Origin: Sphaerochaeta sp032144095
GTDB taxonomy: Bacteria; Spirochaetota; Spirochaetia; Sphaerochaetales; Sphaerochaetaceae
Length of the DNA: 64,000 nt
NCBI RefSeq assembly: GCF_032144095.1
Contig: NZ_JAVSNJ010000001.1
Span: 124,001-188,000, forward strand
Direction: 5' to 3'
Each line of letters begins with the position of its first letter. The first letter of the stretch is position 1. The notes under the pieces are model-generated. The model searched no databases and was not told the origin of the DNA. It saw only the letters and a program-made list of their open reading frames with translations. This document shows, in pieces, positions 25,992 through 34,803 of the stretch. Made by a program: the position numbers and the translations under genes.

Positions 25992-26981
25992 TTAGATTGT
26001 TTTTACCGATTCTGCGATAACCAAACGTGTCTTGAGAAGCATCTCGATTGGCGTACGTGTCGAAATATCTGGGTGTTCAATCTGTTGAAGGAGCAGTGAC
26101 ACTGCTTGTTTTCCAATATCTACGATTGGTTGTTCAATGATGGTGATCGGAGGTCCCAGGATGGGTATTGCACCGATATTATCGAACCCGATGAATGAGA
26201 TGTCTTCAGGGAATTCAATATGGGCTTCCCGACAGTATCGCAAGGCACCGATGGTTGTGTAGTAGTTCGTGGTGAATACTCCTGTAGGGCGGTTTTCACT
26301 TTCCATAATGGCTTTCATGGCTGTATAGCCATCATCTATAGAGAACTCTCCATCATAGAGAAGGGAAGGGTCATGGGAAGGCCCAAACTCGGAGAAGAAC
26401 CCTTGGGCCCGTAAGTACCCCGGGCGATTTCGCATCTGTGTGATGATAGCAACTCTTCTGTGTCCATGCTTATAGAAGTTATTCCCAGCTTGTTTTCCTG
26501 CCTCAAAGTCATCACTTCTGATAGTATCATATAGTGAGTCTGTAATGTTGGTATTGATGAGAACCAGGGGGATATCCAGTTTTCCGTAGGCCTCATTTGC
26601 AGCACTATCATTTGAAGGGAATACAATGAGGCCATCCACATCCCTACGCACTAACAGTCGAATTTTCTCCCTCTCAAGTGCATCATTTCCTCGGGAGTCA
26701 CAGGTAATGGTGTTGTATCCATGGTTGTACGCTATCTGCTCAATGGTTTGCACAAGCATGGTAGCGAAGATATCCGTCAGGTCGGGAATCAGCACTCCGA
26801 TCACAAAGCTCCGGTTGGTTTTTAGGCCCCGAGCGAGTTCATTGCGCTCATATCCCAGCTTCTTGATAGATTGGGCTATTTTCAATCGATTCTCTGTAGT
26901 AACTGGTTTGTTGTTAAGATAGCGCGAAATGGTCCCTACGCCGAGACCTGAATCTCTAGCAACATCTTTAATGGTTGGCAA
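25992..26981 (-). CDS. LacI family transcriptional regulator
   Basis: 329 residues. N-terminal LacI HTH (MPTIKDVARDSGLGVGTISRYLNN) with hinge helix (ELARGLKTNRSFVIGVLIPD), followed by a periplasmic-binding-like sensor domain. It lies directly upstream of the permease genes on the same strand. Operators with the same GAAACGTTTC core stand on both sides of the gene, so it most likely represses itself and the downstream uptake operon until a sugar binds. Inducer unknown. Confidence 0.93.
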   Translation of the reverse strand: MPTIKDVARDSGLGVGTISRYLNNKPVTTENRLKIAQSIKKLGYERNELARGLKTNRSFVIGVLIPDLTDIFATMLVQTIEQIAYNHGYNTITCDSRGNDALEREKIRLLVRRDVDGLIVFPSNDSAANEAYGKLDIPLVLINTNITDSLYDTIRSDDFEAGKQAGNNFYKHGHRRVAIITQMRNRPGYLRAQGFFSEFGPSHDPSLLYDGEFSIDDGYTAMKAIMESENRPTGVFTTNYYTTIGALRYCREAHIEFPEDISFIGFDNIGAIPILGPPITIIEQPIVDIGKQAVSLLLQQIEHPDISTRTPIEMLLKTRLVIAESVKTI

Positions 26982-26999
26982 CAGTATTTTCCTTTATAG

Positions 27000-27014
27000 T
27001 TGAAACGTTTCCAC
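27000..27014. promoter_or_regulatory. LacI-type operator upstream of its own gene
   Basis: TTGAAACGTTTCCAC, with the palindromic core GAAACGTTTC at 27002-27011, lies 20 bp before the LacI start. Its outer bases are less symmetric than those of the site at 25969. It supports autoregulation. Confidence 0.75.
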
Positions 27015-27141
27015 TTGTTAAGCAGTGTAAATCAGCATTATCAGTTTGTCAACGAAAAGTTATTGTTGAAGATGTAGAAAACTGGCTCGAATAAGATAAA
27101 TCCCATTCTTGCCTCAAATGAATCATTCCCGTATGGGGGAG

Positions 27142-27171
27142 CCTGTGGTTTTGAAGGAAGAAAACCACAGG
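27142..27171. repeat. 11-bp inverted repeat at the edge of a PHP gene copy
   Basis: CCTGTGGTTTT (27142-27152) and AAAACCACAGG (27161-27171) pair perfectly around an 8-base loop. The right arm ends where the copied PHP segment begins (27170). It may be a terminator or a rearrangement scar. Confidence 0.5.
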
Positions 27172-27305
27172 GAGAGCTCTCCGTCGGAAAATGTCGAGTG
27201 GCCGTGCAGGTTTCCCTTAAGCCAGATCCCCTCGTCACTGGAAAATGTACTCTTGCTCATCATCGTCTCCTCCGGTGGGAAGAACCAGTTCCCGGTCTTG
27301 AGTAT
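27170..27305 (-). repeat. 136-bp near-identical copy of the PHP gene 5' region (copy C)
   Basis: 27170-27305 matches 16216-16351 with a single difference by eye (T for C in the AAAACGTCG stretch). It spans the codons around NLHGHSTFSDGELS and the region upstream of the ATG pair. It has no continuation into the rest of the gene, so it is a recent partial duplication and not a gene. Confidence 0.85.
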
Positions 27306-27507
27306 GTAGCATAGGATGCACTACGTCCATCCAATGGGGGTGGGCAAGCAGTTCTAAGCTAGGTGCTAAATGGCAGAGCCTGTGGTTGTATTGTGCCTGC
27401 AAGAAGTTCCAATGGGGAGAATCGCTTCAGGAAAAGGTGCAAAGGCTATCCTTTCATTGGATAAGGGAGTTGAATTTAAACATATCTTCTTCGTAATTCT
27501 TGCCGGT
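27306..27507. other. Stretch without a recognised gene
   Basis: One plus-strand frame is open from about 27302 to 27501 (ending WIRELNLNISSS) but has no start codon or ribosome site. It could be a gene remnant or chance. Confidence 0.3.
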
Positions 27508-27527
27508 TTGACCTGTTGACGAATTGG

Positions 27528-27562
27528 TATAATCACCTTAAACTCATTTAAGTGTTTAATGT
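27528..27562 (+). promoter_or_regulatory. Extended -10 promoter and operator before the second LacI gene
   Basis: TG-G-TATAAT (TATAAT at 27528-27533) is an extended -10; a TTGACC lies only 14 bp upstream. It is followed by CATTTAA-GTG-TTTAATG (27546-27562), a nearly symmetric site. It shares TTTAA half-sites with the site before the binding-protein gene at 28705. Confidence 0.6.
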
Positions 27563-27579
27563 TTTGTTTAAAGGAATGT

Positions 27580-28584
27580 ATGAAAAAAGTAACAATAGAA
27601 ACAGTTGCGCAATATGTCGGGGTTTCTGCAGCAACTGTCTCCTATGCTCTTTCCGGAAAAAGAAAGATTAGTCAGGAGGTGACCGATAGGATTCTGAAAG
27701 CTGTCGAAGAGTTGGACTACAGGCCTAGCATTACTGCCAGAAACCTTGCCAGCAATAAGACCTGGACTGTAGGGCTATACGCCTCTTCTTCGCAGAATAT
27801 CCGTGAGGACTACTTTTTCAATAATATCCTTGCAGGTGTTCTTGACGTGCTCCACCTCAAGAAATACCAGATAAACCTCTATGCTGATTACCTGAATGAA
27901 AAAACCAAGAACCATCCTGACCTGAACCTGACCCAACCCATTGATGGGGCCCTGATCATGAATCCACGAATCAACGATGTGTACATTAACCATATTCGGC
28001 AGAGGAATATCCCCTATGTGGTTATCGGGACTCCTGATGATCGTGAGGATTCATTTTATGTGGATGCGGATCTGACAGCAGGGTATTATGCCATGGTCAA
28101 TTACCTTATAAAGAAAGGGCACAGGAAGGTTCTCCTTTTGAACGGCTCCTTGGAGTATACCCAAAGCGAAAAACGGAGAACCGGCTATATGATGGCATAC
28201 CATGACAATGGGATGAGTTTCTCCAATGACTGGATCATCAATGTCCCAATGCTGGAAGAGCAGGGGTATAAAGTGTGTCTGAATACCATTCAAAGGATGC
28301 CGGATATCACAGCAATTGTAACGTTCAATGATACGATTGCTGTAGGGGTCTTGCGTGCCTTGAAGGAGAAAAACCTCCACGTTCCTTCCAAAATTGCTGT
28401 AATAAGTGCAGGAAATACGCTCATTACCAGGATTCATTCACCTTCGATCACGAGCCTTGACATCGGGGCATATGAGATAGGGTCGAAGGCTGCGGAGTTG
28501 TTGGTTGATGTCATTGAGAAAAAACGAATTCAACCTTCCCATGAAATCATCTCGACGCGTCTTGTGGAAAGGGAGAGTAGCTGA
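27580..28584 (+). CDS. LacI family transcriptional regulator
   Basis: About 334 residues. HTH MKKVTIETVAQYVGVSAATVSYALSG, hinge SITARNLASNKTWTVGLY, then a sugar-sensing domain ending in TSLDIGAYEIGSKAAELL. AAGGA stands five bases before the ATG at 27580; an in-frame ATG 21 bases earlier overlaps the presumed operator and was rejected. It precedes the binding-protein/permease/GH31 operon in the same direction by 380 bp and is the obvious local regulator of it. Confidence 0.93.
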   Translation: MKKVTIETVAQYVGVSAATVSYALSGKRKISQEVTDRILKAVEELDYRPSITARNLASNKTWTVGLYASSSQNIREDYFFNNILAGVLDVLHLKKYQINLYADYLNEKTKNHPDLNLTQPIDGALIMNPRINDVYINHIRQRNIPYVVIGTPDDREDSFYVDADLTAGYYAMVNYLIKKGHRKVLLLNGSLEYTQSEKRRTGYMMAYHDNGMSFSNDWIINVPMLEEQGYKVCLNTIQRMPDITAIVTFNDTIAVGVLRALKEKNLHVPSKIAVISAGNTLITRIHSPSITSLDIGAYEIGSKAAELLVDVIEKKRIQPSHEIISTRLVERESS

Positions 28585-28674
28585 GACTCTGTACCTCTTC
28601 CTGGAATTTCTGAAGGAACCCTTGTCATCGAATGGTTGCTGTATTTGCAGAACCTTTCGGTGGCAATTTTTTTC

Positions 28675-28758
28675 TTGACAGATAGTGGAAATGCTATGTA
28701 TAGTTATTTAAGCGGTTAAATAGCAATGGTAATAAATTTATGTTTAACGTTTATACAT
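28675..28758 (+). promoter_or_regulatory. Promoter and operators of the GH31 uptake operon
   Basis: A consensus TTGACA (28675-28680), 18-bp spacer and TATAGT (28699-28704) are followed at once by TATTTAA-GCGG-TTAAATA (28705-28722), an inverted repeat placed where a repressor would block the polymerase. A second weaker site, TTTAACGTTTA, lies at about 28743-28753. The binding-protein ATG comes 200 bp later, leaving a long leader in which I see no gene. Confidence 0.7.
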
Positions 28759-28964
28759 ATGGAGGCAGATCCACTATAGGTTGCAGGCGGGCTGTTGGAA
28801 GAATGGGAAATATCCAAGCAGCTGAGCTTGATAGGAGAATGACATTGCCAGTTTTACCCAGGGTGCCCACCCATTGGCAAAGGTTGTATTCTTACCTTGC
28901 GGCCTATTCAGGATGAAGTAGTAAAGCATTCAACTTTCCGGTTGATTTGCAATAGGAGGAATGT

Positions 28965-30281
28965 ATGAAGATGCGGTGTAAAGTTCTCTGTGTAATTCTT
29001 TTGCTGGTCCCATCCATGCTGATGTGGGCGGCAGGAACCAAAGAAGCGGGTTCTGCAAAAACTGATGGTTCGGCTGTGATCACCATTTGGGATTTCAAAT
29101 ATGGTGATGTCGAGGGTGTTCAGCCAGCAATGGTGAAAATCGATGAGCTGATCATGCGTGAGAATCCTGGCATCACGATCAAGCACGTCGGGCAACCGAA
29201 CGACAACTATTACCAGTTGGTACGTGCTGCCGTACAGGCGGGATCAGGCCCGGATATCGTCATGTTCCACGGTGGTGTACAGGCGTATGAATTCGATGAT
29301 TACACAATCGCCCTGGACAAATATATCCAACCTTGGAGACCTGAGATTTCCGAATTCAGCTGGGCATACTGTTCGGAAGGCGGAAATGGGGCAAAGCCCG
29401 TCCATATGGTTCCCCTGACAACCCAGGGTTTTGGAATCTACTACAACAAGGCCCTGTTCAAACAAGCTGGTCTTGACCCAGAAAAGGCGCCATCTGATGT
29501 TGCCTCCTTCATGGCTGCCTGTGAGAAGCTCAAGAAGGCCGGAATCGTCCCCATGGTTGCTGGACTGCAGGGCAGCCCGTACACCATCGATTTCCTCTTC
29601 AGATGTTTTGTTGCCAACATCTATGGTCCAGAGGTAAGTGCCCTTGGGACCGGAAAACAGAATTTTGTAGGCAATGCCGCATTCAAGCGCTCTGCAGAGA
29701 TGGTCCAGGAGATGTTCAAGAAGGGTTATATCGATCCTGCAGGTACATCGACTCCCTATTTCATGGATGCAGCCAACAACTTTGCAGCAAGCAAGGGTGC
29801 AATGTTCGTCGGATTGCTCTCTGATGTCTGCCATTGGAAAGTGTTTGGCGATGCATTGGGCACTGATGCTGTAGGCTATTTCCCTACCATCAATTTCCCT
29901 GAAGCAAAGTATAAGGACCAACAGGTCGGTCAGCCTGCCGGTATTGGATACAGTGTCATGAAGTGGTCAAAGAATCCTGAAGCTGCGATGAAGGTCGTTG
30001 AAGGATATGCCCGCGGCGAAGGAAATGCGATGTGGATGGGTATGACCGGTGCCCTCTCTCCCAACAAGAATGTTGATATCAAGAGCTTGGGATATCCGTT
30101 GGTGGCAGAAATTCTTCAGAGACCGTTCGTACTGGATTTCAACACACTGTTGTTGAACGAGGATGCCAATGGCAACTTTGACCGATACTGTGCACAGGCC
30201 TTTGTATCGAATGAAATCAGCATCGACAAGTTCATTGCTGCTTCCCAAGGTATGTTGGACAACGTTCAGAAATCAAAGTAA
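28965..30281 (+). CDS. ABC transporter extracellular sugar-binding protein (family 1)
   Basis: 438 residues: signal peptide (CKVLCVILLLVPSMLMWAAG), then a MalE-like two-lobed protein with ITIWDFKYGDVEG, NPGITIKHVGQP, SGPDIVMFHGG and GIYYNKALFKQAGLDPEKAP. It captures an oligosaccharide outside the membrane. AGGAGGA precedes the ATG. It is followed by two permeases and a GH31 glycosidase, so the ligand is probably an alpha-linked gluco- or xylo-oligosaccharide. This is inferred from context, not from the binding site. Confidence 0.9.
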   Translation: MKMRCKVLCVILLLVPSMLMWAAGTKEAGSAKTDGSAVITIWDFKYGDVEGVQPAMVKIDELIMRENPGITIKHVGQPNDNYYQLVRAAVQAGSGPDIVMFHGGVQAYEFDDYTIALDKYIQPWRPEISEFSWAYCSEGGNGAKPVHMVPLTTQGFGIYYNKALFKQAGLDPEKAPSDVASFMAACEKLKKAGIVPMVAGLQGSPYTIDFLFRCFVANIYGPEVSALGTGKQNFVGNAAFKRSAEMVQEMFKKGYIDPAGTSTPYFMDAANNFAASKGAMFVGLLSDVCHWKVFGDALGTDAVGYFPTINFPEAKYKDQQVGQPAGIGYSVMKWSKNPEAAMKVVEGYARGEGNAMWMGMTGALSPNKNVDIKSLGYPLVAEILQRPFVLDFNTLLLNEDANGNFDRYCAQAFVSNEISIDKFIAASQGMLDNVQKSK

Positions 30282-30293
30282 TTGGTCATATCG

Positions 30294-30332
30294 TGGGTTG
30301 TCTGCAATGGTATACTACACACAGGCAACCCA
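30294..30332 (+). promoter_or_regulatory. Intercistronic stem-loop after the sugar-binding protein gene
   Basis: TGGGTTGTCTG (30294-30304) pairs with CAGGCAACCCA (30322-30332) over 11 bp with one G-U pair. It lies 12 bases after the stop and 22 bases before the permease start. Same placement as the hairpins after the other binding-protein genes in the window. Confidence 0.6.
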
Positions 30333-30354
30333 TACTTTTGCTCGGGAGCTTCAC

Positions 30355-31248
30355 ATGAAAATGCTAACACCCAAAATGAAAAGCGAGACATTTGAATCAT
30401 ACCTGCTTATAGCGCCATTGCTGGTCCTTTTGCTGGTATTCATTCTCTACCCGGTAATCGCCAATGTATATCTGAGCTTTTTCAAATGGAAAGGCATGGG
30501 TAAGGCGACATTCATTGGGTTGGAAAACTATCGGACAATGATGCAGGATGAAACCTTTTGGATTTCCATCAAGAACACCTTTGTCCTGCTTCTCTACATC
30601 CCCCTGGGTGTCATCCTCCCTATCCTCATATCGGCAGTATTGCGAGAGGGGCTCAAGGGGTGGCCGATCTTCAGGGCGATCATCTACATCCCAAACATCC
30701 TTGGCTACGTTATCATCGGGATGATCTCCAGTATCATGTTCAGGAAACTGGGTCCCTTGAACAATGTACTCATAGCTATGGGATTGGGCTCATTCGCACT
30801 TGATTGGCTGAGCAATCCTGTCTTGGCCCTCAACACGCTGGGGTTGGTATATGGGGTTTGGTTGCGTCTGGGTTTTGGTTGTATCTTTTTCCTTGCCGCG
30901 ATGAGCAGTATCGATGATTCTCTCTATGATGCTGCAAAAATTGACGGAGCCCTCTGGTGGCGCACTTTTTGGAATGTCACCATACCGTCCATCCGGTTTT
31001 CCATTGAATTCTGGGTGGTCCTGTCGTTCATTGAAATCCTGGCACGTGCGTTTCCCTTTATCTACACCTTCTCCCGTGGCGGCCCCGGGTTCGCTACGTT
31101 TACCTTGGAGTATGGGATCTACAATGAGGGTTTCATTGCCTTCAACATGGGATATGCAAGTTCTTGGGCAAGCGCCCTGTTTGTGGTTTGCGCGATCATT
31201 GCATATTTCCAGGTCGAACTCATGAGGAAAAGCTCAGATGTCCAATAA
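30355..31248 (+). CDS. Sugar ABC transporter permease (MalF/UgpA type)
   Basis: About 297 residues with six membrane segments (ESYLLIAPLLVLLLVFILYPVI near the start) and the EAA loop SLYDAAKIDGALWWRTFWNVTIP. The ATG at 30355 has GGAG six bases upstream; longer open frame upstream runs into the binding-protein gene and is not used. It overlaps the next permease by 11 bases. Pairs with that permease to form the channel. Confidence 0.9.
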   Translation: MKMLTPKMKSETFESYLLIAPLLVLLLVFILYPVIANVYLSFFKWKGMGKATFIGLENYRTMMQDETFWISIKNTFVLLLYIPLGVILPILISAVLREGLKGWPIFRAIIYIPNILGYVIIGMISSIMFRKLGPLNNVLIAMGLGSFALDWLSNPVLALNTLGLVYGVWLRLGFGCIFFLAAMSSIDDSLYDAAKIDGALWWRTFWNVTIPSIRFSIEFWVVLSFIEILARAFPFIYTFSRGGPGFATFTLEYGIYNEGFIAFNMGYASSWASALFVVCAIIAYFQVELMRKSSDVQ

Positions 31249-32071
31249 CTATGAGAAAACCGTAAAGGGAATCATGTATCTGGTGTTGGTTGTGTTTGCC
31301 TTCCTGGCACTCTATCCTGTAATTTTTATTCTATTCACCAGCTTGAAATCCTCGGCCGAATATGTAAACAACAAGCTGCTCATGCCCCAAAAAATCACTT
31401 TTGAAAACTATTATTATGTTTGGGTGAAAGGACATATGCTCAAGTATTTCCTCAATAGCTGTATCCTGATCCCCTCAGGGCTCGTGCTCTACCTATTTGT
31501 CTGCGTAACTGCAGGCTTTGCTTTTGGGCGATTGCGGTTTCCGTTTCGGTTCCCCTTGTTCCTCGCAGTCTTGTTTCTCATGATATTCCCGCAGATGCTG
31601 CTTTCAATACAGATTTTCCAGATCTGCCGTAAGCTACACCTGATCAACAACTATCTGGGGCTGGTACTGGTCTGGGTTGCCTACTTTGGGCCCTTCGGTA
31701 CCTATATCATGACAACCTATTATTCGACGGTCCCCCTGGAAATTGTTGAATCGGCGAGGCTCGATGGGACCGGTGTATACCGTATGTTGTATTACATCAT
31801 GGCTCCTATTGCCAAACCCATGATCATCATCATTGTGATCATCGGAACTCAATCCATGTGGAACGAACTTCCATTCTCTCTTTTGTTGCTCCAGACCGAG
31901 CAACTCAGGACGATTACCCAAGGAATTGGAATGTTGCAGGGTCAATATGGGCTTGATGACACCATTCTGTCTGCTTCCATTTTGTCTGCCTCCCTTGTTC
32001 CCTTGCTTGTATTCATGATTTTCCAGCGGCAGATTACCATGGGTTCCTACAGTGGTGCTGTCAAGGGATAA
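31238..32071 (+). CDS. Carbohydrate ABC transporter permease (MalG/UgpE type)
   Basis: 277 residues, six membrane segments, and the EAA loop EIVESARLDGTGVYRMLYYIMAP. The C-terminal QRQITMGSYSGAVKG is the typical end of this branch. Start overlaps the preceding permease, so translation is coupled. No ATPase is encoded in the operon, implying use of a shared ATPase made elsewhere. Confidence 0.9.
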   Translation: MSNNYEKTVKGIMYLVLVVFAFLALYPVIFILFTSLKSSAEYVNNKLLMPQKITFENYYYVWVKGHMLKYFLNSCILIPSGLVLYLFVCVTAGFAFGRLRFPFRFPLFLAVLFLMIFPQMLLSIQIFQICRKLHLINNYLGLVLVWVAYFGPFGTYIMTTYYSTVPLEIVESARLDGTGVYRMLYYIMAPIAKPMIIIIVIIGTQSMWNELPFSLLLLQTEQLRTITQGIGMLQGQYGLDDTILSASILSASLVPLLVFMIFQRQITMGSYSGAVKG

Positions 32072-32109
32072 TCTACTTTCGCAATCTCCATATAAGGCAA
32101 AATACTACC

Positions 32110-34389
32110 ATGAAACAACGAAATCGCTTTGTATTTGACATGTTGGACCAGGACTCTGCCCAGGCGCAGAGGGAAGCTGTGTATCGTGCGGGAAAACCCG
32201 TTTCCCTCCATGAGGAAGGCCTTGGTACCGTTATCAAACTCCCTTTTTTCAAACAAGAACTGAGGAACCTGTTCCTGTACCCTGCCAATCCTGAGGTGGT
32301 GCAGATGCCGGAAATGGTTGTTCGCGCCTATGGACCGTCCATCATCCGGATGACCTTGTCCTTTGGGAAGAAGGCCCCATGCGATGCAGATAACCCTATG
32401 TTTGATTGGGATCCTTCGCTGCAGCAAGAGGCGCTGCATCCCAACAAGACGGACACTGGCTGGGTCCTTCTGGATTCACTTGGGAAAACGAGGATGCAGA
32501 TTACCACCAAGGAGGGGAGCAGGGAGATTTGGAGCACATTGCAGCCTGAACCTCCCCAGACCTTTGATGCCGTAGTATTTCCCGATGGCGAAACAGCTGT
32601 TCCTTTCATGGCCTACGACGATTTTTTCCCTACCCAGTCAGAGTCCTTCAGTCTGGGATTTGTGGAACGGGATGCAAAGCTCGATCGATGGACCTATTCC
32701 CTCCATGCTCAGGCCAACGAGAAGTTTGCAGGAACTGGTGAACGTTTTGCCGCCATGAACCTGGCAGGAAAAACCTACCAGCTGGAGAATACTGATGGCC
32801 TTGGGGTGAATAGCCGCCGAGCCTACAAGAACGTACCATTCTACATCTCTAGCCAAGGGTATGGACTTTTGATCATGACATCTGGCCATGTACGCCTATC
32901 GTTGGCTGACATCTCGACCCGAGCCGCCCAAGCGGTGGTGGAAGACGATGTATTGGATCTGTTCTTTATTGGTGGGGGAAGCGTAGAGCAGATAGTCCGT
33001 AACTACCGAAGGATTACTGGATTTCCCGCCGATGTCCCTTTCTGGTCCTATGGGACGTGGATGAGCCGGATGAGTTACTTCTCTGCAGAGGAAATCCGTG
33101 TCGTAGTCCAAAAGATGCGGGAAGGCCTATTTCCCTGTGATGTCATACATATCGACACCGGCTGGTTTGAGAAGGACTGGCAATGTGAGTGGGAATTCAG
33201 CAAAACAAGATTTCCCGATCCTGAGTCTTTCCTGAAAGAGATGGATGAGCTCGGGATCAAGATCAGCCTGTGGCAGCTTCCCAGCATTGCAAAAGGGACC
33301 AAACACTATGCGACAGCCATGGAGAACCGCTATGTCGCCCCGAAAAGTGAACATATCGCTTTGGGCTCGAATTTCAGCGAGGTGGAGTTTGACGGGAACA
33401 TTGACTTCTCGAATCCTGCTGCCGTTCGTTGGTATCAAGGATTGCTTGAGCACCTGTTCGAGCTTGGTGTTGCCGTTATCAAGACCGACTTTGGCGAGGT
33501 GATCGATGAAAACACCGACTATTTCGGCATGCCTTACCGGACACTCCACAATCTCTATGCACTGCTCTATCAAAAAGCTGCGTATGAAATCATCGAGAGG
33601 GTGAAAGGACCTGACCAGGCCATGATCTGGGCTAGGTCAGGTTGGATCGGATGCCAGCGATACCCGGTGCATTGGAGTGGTGACTGTGCTTGCTCTTGGG
33701 ATGGCATGGCAGGGTCCTTGCGTGGTGGTTTGCATCTCGGAGTTTCAGGGTTTGCATTCTGGAGCCATGACGTACCCGGTTTCCAGGGGGTTCCTAGTTT
33801 CATGAATAGTCGGCCGGACAATGATTTGTATGTCCGGTGGACCCAACTGGGTGTGTTTACTTCCCATCTCAGGTACCATGGGACAACACCTAGGGAACCG
33901 TATGAATACCCAGAGGTTGCAGATCTTGTACGGGAATGGCTGAAGCTTCGGTATGCCTTGATCCCCTATCTTGCAGAAGAGGGGAAAAAGGCAACACAGA
34001 CTGGGTATCCAGTAGTGCGTGCCCTGATATTCCACCATGAAGATGACCCCGTCTGTTGGTCGATTGATGACCAGTTCTATTGCGGCGACTCCTTTCTGGT
34101 TGCTCCTGTTATGAATCACTCCGGAATTCGGGATGTCTATCTTCCCTTTGGCGATTGGGTTGATTTCTGGAGTGGAAAAGCCATATCGGGAGGGGTGTGG
34201 TTGCGAAACCTTGATAATCCTCTTGCCTTGCTGCCGATCTTCATGAAAAGGGATTCAGTAATCCCTATCTATCCGGAGGTCGTACAGTGTACGAGCCAGA
34301 TGGAAATGTGCAAGATCGAGGCCCTGAGGTTTGATGATACCTATACAGGCTTCCATACCTCACTCCTTGGACAAATAATCCAGCTGTGA
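32110..34389 (+). CDS. GH31 glycosidase (alpha-xylosidase/alpha-glucosidase type)
   Basis: 759 residues. N-terminal beta-sandwich with GTGERFAAMNLAGKTYQLEN, then the GH31 barrel: PFWSYGTWMSRMSYF, IHIDTGWFEKDW, the nucleophile motif VIKTDFGEVI (Asp near 460) and the acid/base region WSGDCACSWDGM (Asp near 525), followed by GVSGFAFWSHDVPGF and the C-terminal beta domains. The FEKDW...EFSKTRFPDP segment resembles YicI-like alpha-xylosidases more than plain alpha-glucosidases. No signal peptide, so it acts in the cytoplasm on sugars brought in by the upstream importer. Confidence 0.93.
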   Translation: MKQRNRFVFDMLDQDSAQAQREAVYRAGKPVSLHEEGLGTVIKLPFFKQELRNLFLYPANPEVVQMPEMVVRAYGPSIIRMTLSFGKKAPCDADNPMFDWDPSLQQEALHPNKTDTGWVLLDSLGKTRMQITTKEGSREIWSTLQPEPPQTFDAVVFPDGETAVPFMAYDDFFPTQSESFSLGFVERDAKLDRWTYSLHAQANEKFAGTGERFAAMNLAGKTYQLENTDGLGVNSRRAYKNVPFYISSQGYGLLIMTSGHVRLSLADISTRAAQAVVEDDVLDLFFIGGGSVEQIVRNYRRITGFPADVPFWSYGTWMSRMSYFSAEEIRVVVQKMREGLFPCDVIHIDTGWFEKDWQCEWEFSKTRFPDPESFLKEMDELGIKISLWQLPSIAKGTKHYATAMENRYVAPKSEHIALGSNFSEVEFDGNIDFSNPAAVRWYQGLLEHLFELGVAVIKTDFGEVIDENTDYFGMPYRTLHNLYALLYQKAAYEIIERVKGPDQAMIWARSGWIGCQRYPVHWSGDCACSWDGMAGSLRGGLHLGVSGFAFWSHDVPGFQGVPSFMNSRPDNDLYVRWTQLGVFTSHLRYHGTTPREPYEYPEVADLVREWLKLRYALIPYLAEEGKKATQTGYPVVRALIFHHEDDPVCWSIDDQFYCGDSFLVAPVMNHSGIRDVYLPFGDWVDFWSGKAISGGVWLRNLDNPLALLPIFMKRDSVIPIYPEVVQCTSQMEMCKIEALRFDDTYTGFHTSLLGQIIQL

Positions 34390-34452
34390 ATACGGGCTAC
34401 TGCCCTCTGAGCGAGAGAGGGCCCTACAATTGATCTAGATGTCCTATAATGA

Positions 34453-34484
34453 AAAAAGCCGTTGCTAAGCAACGACTTTTTTTT
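34453..34484. terminator. Bidirectional terminator between GH31 and tRNA-Ala
   Basis: GCCGTTGC-TAA-GCAACGAC forms a stem flanked by A-rich sequence on the left and a run of eight T on the right, so it can end transcription from both sides: the GH31 operon on the plus strand and the tRNA on the minus strand. Confidence 0.85.
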
Positions 34485-34557
34485 GGAGGTAAGGGGAATC
34501 GAACCCCTGACCTTTTGAATGCCATTCAAACGCTCTAGCCAACTGAGCTACACCCCC
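34484..34557 (-). tRNA. tRNA-Ala (GGC anticodon)
   Basis: The minus strand folds as a cloverleaf: acceptor GGGGGTG with TACCTCC, D-arm TAGCTCAGTTGGCTAGAGC, anticodon stem TTTGA/TCAAA with loop ATGGCAT (anticodon GGC), and T-arm with GGTTCGATTCC. The acceptor stem has the G3-U70 pair that identifies alanine tRNA, which supports the call independently of the anticodon. The 3' CCA is not encoded (A73 is followed by an A-run). It stands alone, with its own promoter and terminator. Confidence 0.95.
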
Positions 34558-34575
34558 AAGGCAATAACAGAAGGT

Positions 34576-34604
34576 ATCATACGGATTGGAAAGAGTTAAG
34601 TCAA
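34576..34604 (-). promoter_or_regulatory. Promoter of tRNA-Ala
   Basis: On the minus strand TTGACT (34604-34599) and TATGAT (34581-34576) are 17 bp apart, and the tRNA starts about 18 bp after the -10. Confidence 0.8.
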
Positions 34605-34803
34605 GTAGCACTGGATTTTTTACCGTTTTATGCATGAAATATTCTCCCTTTGATGACATCCCCCCCCAATGTGTATACATATTCCAAAAGAGCCTTGACC
34701 TTGCAAGAAGAAGAATTGTATTGTTGCCACAAAAGCAGTTAGTGAAGGCGATTATCCTTTCGGTTTGGAAGGGATTTTTCTTGCAAGGGATGGGAGGCAT
34801 TGG

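Noticed and set aside
27302..27501. Open plus-strand frame of about 65 codons
   Set aside because: No start codon or ribosome site and no recognised motif; kept only as a possible remnant.
34341..34529. Small minus-strand open frames across the tRNA region
   Set aside because: They run through the tRNA-Ala gene and its terminator, which explain the sequence.
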